In this document: piece by piece, positions 59,333-64,000 of the stretch
Layout: each line of letters starts with the position of its first letter
Numbering within the stretch: position 1 is the first letter of the stretch
From: Crambe crambe
Taxonomy: Eukaryota > Porifera > Demospongiae > Poecilosclerida > Crambeidae
Length of the DNA: 64,000 nucleotides
Direction of reading: 5' to 3'
NCBI GenBank assembly: GCA_963924555.1
Contig: OZ004596.1
Location: forward strand, 6,272,139-6,336,138
The notes under the pieces: model-generated
The model's input: only the letters and a program-made list of their open reading frames with translations
Told to the model about the DNA's origin: nothing
Database searches by the model: none
Made by a program: the position numbers and the translations under genes

Positions 59333-62300
59333 TCAGAGCATTGTGGTTTTATCACCATCAACCACATGAATCTCCATAAAATCGTCTTCATGCTCACTTT
59401 CAAACAGTACATTGTCTGTTCCAAAAACATGATTGAAATCCAAACTCATCGTATTGGCAAAACTTGTCTCCATGGTGCCTTGGGTACCTCCGAGATCCAA
59501 CCCATTACTTGCTCCGAGCACTGTCTCGATGTTTTCAATGATGTCGTCTGAGCCTGCAGGGGCCGTAGGAGATTGTGTGGCTGAGTCGGTGTCATCGACC
59601 CACAGGATGTTAAAGCGGTCCTTAGTTTCACTAGTATTGTTGTCACCACGCAGTGACTTGACGTCGATCAGATCAAGACCTTCAGTGGAATTGCCAGGAT
59701 TAACAAGCATCAGCTCGATTTGTTCACTTCTTGCGTCATTATTTGAAGAAGAGGGCGGAGTTGGTGAGATGACCAGGATGTCCTCCTGAGGACTCATGCC
59801 TTCTGCAACAGGATTGACCATCACCTCCGACTCCATGCCATTATCTTTGATGGCACAAGAATTAGATGTATCAGAAAAGAAAAGGCTCTCTTCAGGATGC
59901 AGAGACAAGTCTTTTTTCTCCACTTTAGCTACTGGATCAAGAGGTGATGCAAGACAGGTCTCCAATGCAACGGAGTCTTCATAATTTGTGGTCTTCTTGA
60001 GCGTATCACTGGTGGAGAGCATCCCATACATATTCTGAGTGCGCTTGGCAGTTGAACTCTGTCCACTGGTGCTGTTCATCTTTTTTGGGGCTCGAGAGAT
60101 CTTAATCTTCTGGCAAGAGAGGACATATACCCATCTCTTCCACTCCTTGCGAGCTTCATCTGAACGTACACAGTGCATCAAGAATATCCACAATCCTTGG
60201 AAGCTGGTCAGAACGACAAAAAGAGCCTGGAGTGCAGTAGAAATGACAACGTGGCCACTGGAGGTTGCAGCAAGACCCACACCCCATCCCAATCCAAAGA
60301 GGATGGAAAGGATCAAAGCAATGATAAAGTTCTGCTTGAATTTTGACTGTGTCTGCTTCCTTTTTCCAGCAAATTCACTAGTTTTCTTCTTGGAGAGAAG
60401 AGAGACCAAAATCCAAACGAAAATAAACCAGTTGACAATGTAAATGAGGATGAAAGGAGCAATCAAGCCTCCATAGAAAGGTCCACCACGAGGATAACAG
60501 CTGTATGGCAAGTTGAGATTTAGCAGTTAACGTCAGCGATACTCTTAAGAATGATACTCACAATTTGATATCCTTTCTTCCGGTGTAATTCATCCAGTTA
60601 GGAGCTATGCTGGCCACAACAATGAAGATAGGAGTAACTGAAACATTATACAAAATTAATGATAGTTAAATCTGAGCTGAGTCTCGGAGAACTTCTATTA
60701 ACTGTTGCACTAATTCATAAAATCCATTCATGGCTGCATCCTTTAGCTGGATAACCTGATAGGATAACAGAATGATGATGTCTAAATTACTCACTCCAGG
60801 CAATAAGTGCAGCTTTCAGGACGTATCTGTTCTTCAGCCAGTGTGGTATTCCCAGAACTATGACCAGTTTGAGGAAAAGACTTATAGCCTCTGCTACCAT
60901 CATGAAGAATGCGACTAGGAGGAAGTAGTGAAGTAGAGCTCCTGACGTGGCACAGAGCTGTGGGACCGGAAAGGAGAAAGAACTGACTATGAACATGCTG
61001 TAAACTCCGATGAAACCTAGAGACAAGTTGATCAAGAGCTGTCCTGGCTCCGATGTTCGCAGTTTCCTGCAATTAGTACAGCTTAGCTATGTAGACAAGA
61101 AAGAGAGCAGGTCACACTTACTTAGAGATTGTATAAGTGAGGATGGTCATTACAAGGCAAATGATAGAAACAATTGTCCCAATATAAGAAAAAGCAGTCA
61201 GAGTTTGTTGTACTTCTGGGGGTGGTGTGTTGTTTCCTCTGACGGGGTTAAGATCCTGCAGTAGTCAATAGCTCAGTAGCTCTAGTTACAAATGCTTCTT
61301 GTGGGTTGACTTACCAAGAGGATGGCAAAGTTGGTGAGATGATCGCATTCACATGTCACTGATGTGTCGTTCTCTTCGACCACTTTGCAGCCACTGGTAG
61401 ACCAGTCCCCAAACCCAGCTACAACATGTCATCAAACAAGAACGTACAGTCAGTAAATCCTGTGCAGCTCTGTGGAGCTATGATGTCACATACCATCTGC
61501 TCCGAGATCCCAGAAGTTGCAGCTAGGATCAGTTCCATTTTCAACTGAAGGGCTCTTCAGGAAGGTCATACGAATGGGATTAGCAAGATTTTCCACTCTC
61601 CTATTGTTGGAGAGAGCAGCAGCCATGACTAAACTCCCGACTGTTAGATTCTCCTTGGTTCTCCTCACAAACAAGGTATCGCTCAGAAATACTGAGTTGG
61701 TAATCCTTGGAGGAGCAGATGTTCTGTTTGATGACTGAGTCATGGAAATATTAAAGACACTGGCAGGTACGTTGAGAATGGCAGTGAAATTAGGTGTCTT
61801 GGAGAAGCTGAGGGCATTAGTTTCAATAGTTTGGTCACTGTTGAACTCAAAGCTGTCCCCAAAGTTAGCACTGAACTCCAGTCCTGTGAAGTTTGACATG
61901 TCTGGATCAACTTCCCGCACAGAAATGGCAAAGGAGGTAAGAGGGATCACTACAGACGTCTTATTCTCTGGGAGAGGGATCTTCTCAGCCACATCCTCAA
62001 TCACATTCAGAATTCTAAAAGGCACAAATTTACCATTTGCAGCAGCTGCAACAACACCTTAGTTACCTGGCAGAAGTATTGGAGGCCTCTTGACTCTGTT
62101 GAATTTCTTCTTGATTTACATCAAGCAGGTTGTCCACAACAGTCAAGAAGTTTCCGGAAAGCTGCACAAAGATTTGGTCAACTAAGTAGAATATTGAATG
62201 CATACATACATCCATACATTTCGGTTTAACTGTTCGTCATTGATATTGTTAGAGACCGTTTCTAATAGACTGGTAGTGATCTCAATGTCCACGGCAGCTA

Positions 62301-63575
62301 AATTATTTTCATCGCTTGTGATGTTGTCCAAAGTACTGATAGCTTCCTCTGGCTCATCAACCAGCTAAAGCATGATACAGTCATCGTAATAAAGTGACCG
62401 GATCATTGATCAACACTGACTGACTTACATTTGCCACTTGACAGAGTCTCCGAGTGGTGCTAGTGAAGTTACAGTCACGGACCATAGCTGTGTCCCAGAC
62501 TGCTCCTGTGGAAAATGACCCCACACACATTCGCTGGGCTGTCCTGTTGACATTGCTTCCTGTAATGGCAGAGAGATTGCCACAGGGACAGCCAAGGGTC
62601 CGGTTGACACCAATGTCAGTCTCGGGCCACTCTAGAACCACAGTCAATTCATTGGGCTCCAATGGTGGGAGCACTGTTTTTTCTTCTTTACAGCCATCTG
62701 AAAGGTTAAAGGTCAACATTATCTAACCTGCAGGTCATGGTCATTATACCAAATCTTTCCACACTTTCCACAGTGATATTTATCTCATTTATCTCCATTG
62801 CAGTGACTTGCAAACGTGACACCAACTGACGAGTGAGGTTGGGACTGCCTCCTTGTGGAGCAAGTACTGTTATCAGCAGAGGGATGCTTGTGTTGTCAGT
62901 GCCATTGGGTGCTGTTGCCCTGGTGACTGAGTAGATGGTGGCATTACTGCCAAGAGCTACTCCACTGAGACGACTGGAAATCTAAGTAGAAGTGGATGAA
63001 TATGCCTCATTGACTACTGAATTGGCTCATGTTTCATTGACTACTGAATTGGCTCATATCATGTTTCATTTCCTACTCACCAAATTAACACTTGACAGTA
63101 CACTTGACTCATCTTCAGTGGCCCGTCTTCTTCTCCTCTGAGAATGTATTCTCATAACACTTCTGTACTGTGTGATGCCTATAATTAATCACATTAAGGG
63201 TCATGGCTACTGACTCTACCATTCACTGAAGCATGTAGTTAAAACCAATGAAACGTCATCAAATTCTATATGATATGATACCTTTGATATTCACAACTGC
63301 TTCCTTAGATTGGACCACAACACGGTTTTCAGAATCATTTGGATCAAAATTGGAAGCATTGCAGTGATAGAAGCCTCGATTGTTGAGGTCAATTTCTCTG
63401 ATGACAAGTGTTCGTCTGTTCTCTCCCTTGAGCAGCACGCCGTCTTTATACCAGGTGATGTTTGGTTGTGGATCTCCTTCAGCCTCACATGTCAGAGTGA
63501 CAGACATGAACAACTCAGGAAAGGAGGGCAATTCAGGATCCTTGGTTATGTTCACTTCAATAAACGTCTTTCTTC
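59333..63575 (-). CDS. Adhesion G protein-coupled receptor, Ig + GAIN/GPS + 7TM (5' partial)
   Basis: Adhesion GPCRs combine a cell-adhesive ectodomain, autoproteolysis at the GPS, and seven helices. The first supported exon (from 63575) encodes an Ig-like domain ([20 protein letters not shown] ... [12 protein letters not shown]). Several exons of GAIN-type sequence follow, with many sequons. The GPS is SCNFWD ... [20 protein letters not shown] then [14 protein letters not shown], so the HL/T cleavage site is intact. Helices: TM1 near 61140-61240; TM2-4 at 60790-61040 ([36 protein letters not shown]); TM5-7 at 60050-60510 ([59 protein letters not shown]). A long acidic cytoplasmic tail ends DGDKTTML. 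The signal peptide and any earlier domains are missing and probably lie beyond the window. Confidence 0.93.
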
Positions 63576-64000
63576 CTAAAGATATATGCATGCAGGGTTT
63601 CATATAAGGAGGGGGCGCAGGGGAAGCTTCCCCCCCCCCCCCCATACAGCTCAACTTCTCCCTCAAACTGACCCAGCTTCCCCCCCCTCCAGGGCTAGAT
63701 CCAGGATTTTTAGTTAGATAGGTGGGGTTGCAGGACTGTCCTGCAGGACTAAGAGCACAAACACTGGACCATGAGGGAAGGAGCATAGTTATTTGGAGGA
63801 CCCATACTCAAACTCAAAGTGACACATGTAAGGTCACACCTCAAATCACGGTACTGAGTTATCTAATGTGTGACCTTGAAAATGTAAGCCAAACATATCT
63901 TCGAAGTGACGTGCATGGTTACAGGTGTGATGGTAAAAGGAAATCACAGTTAGTATGCACCAAGTTATCCAATGTGTGACCTTGAAAGTGAAAGCCAAAA
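63576..64000. other. Upstream intron / repeat region of the aGPCR
   Basis: I see no exon here. The region has a 14-base poly-C near 63631-63645, a second C run near 63680, and a diverged direct repeat: TGTGTGACCTTGAAAATGTAAGC near 63868-63890 recurs as TGTGTGACCTTGAAAGTGAAAGC near 63974-63996, about 106 bp apart, each preceded by AGTTATC-AATG. AAGGTCA half-sites recur within it. Confidence 0.6.

Noticed and set aside
63586..63786. N-terminal extension of the aGPCR reading into the Pro/Gly/Cys-rich stretch
   Set aside because: A good acceptor precedes GRKTFIEV, and the extension crosses poly-C tracts with no signal peptide, so it is intron.

Overview
The window is eukaryotic and animal. Its genes are broken by many short introns with GT...AG borders (mostly 50-150 nt). 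The gene set includes metazoan hallmarks (a TGF-beta ligand, an adhesion GPCR, a PLC-epsilon-like enzyme, HECTD4, ataxin-2, ARMC5). Tight spacing, tiny introns and only moderate similarity to vertebrate proteins suggest an early-branching animal, most likely a demosponge; the taxon is inferred, not proven. I find 20 protein-coding genes in 64 kb, with no tRNA, rRNA or CRISPR array. All CDS coordinates are genomic spans from start codon to stop codon, introns included.

Layout, left to right (strand): unrecognised small gene (-), ATXN2 (+), RNF185 (-), HECTD4 (+, about 15 kb, the largest), CWC22 (+), cyclin H (-), three tandem four-TM membrane genes (+,+,+), moonraker/KIAA0753 (-), CCDC74 (+), ARMC5 (-), DNTTIP1 (+), TGF-beta ligand (-), UXT (+), V-ATPase c'' subunit ATP6V0B (-), PP2C phosphatase PPM1E/F type (+), a STPR-CDK2AP fusion gene (+), PLC-epsilon-like (+), and an adhesion GPCR (-) whose 5' end lies beyond the right edge. 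Seven head-to-head pairs share gaps of about 110-350 bp, and most neighbouring 3' ends are 110-500 bp apart.

Functional themes: RNA biology (ATXN2, CWC22); ubiquitin ligases (RNF185, HECTD4, and ARMC5 as a CUL3 adaptor); transcription and chromatin (cyclin H, DNTTIP1, UXT, STPR-CDK2AP); centriole/cilium (moonraker and CCDC74, sharing a promoter with a perfect X-box); signalling (TGF-beta, PLC, aGPCR, PPM1). The most notable items are the STPR-CDK2AP fusion, the X-box divergent promoter, an in-frame duplicated 3' splice site in cyclin H, a 37-bp perfect palindromic insertion with a 9-bp target duplication, the four-TM trio, an acidic Cys-Pro octapeptide array in the PLC X/Y linker, and the closeness of ATXN2 and HECTD4, which are also near each other on human 12q24.

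Non-coding content is mainly introns, with microsatellites (a 200-bp CT tract, a 28-base poly-C), minisatellites and two small foldback elements.
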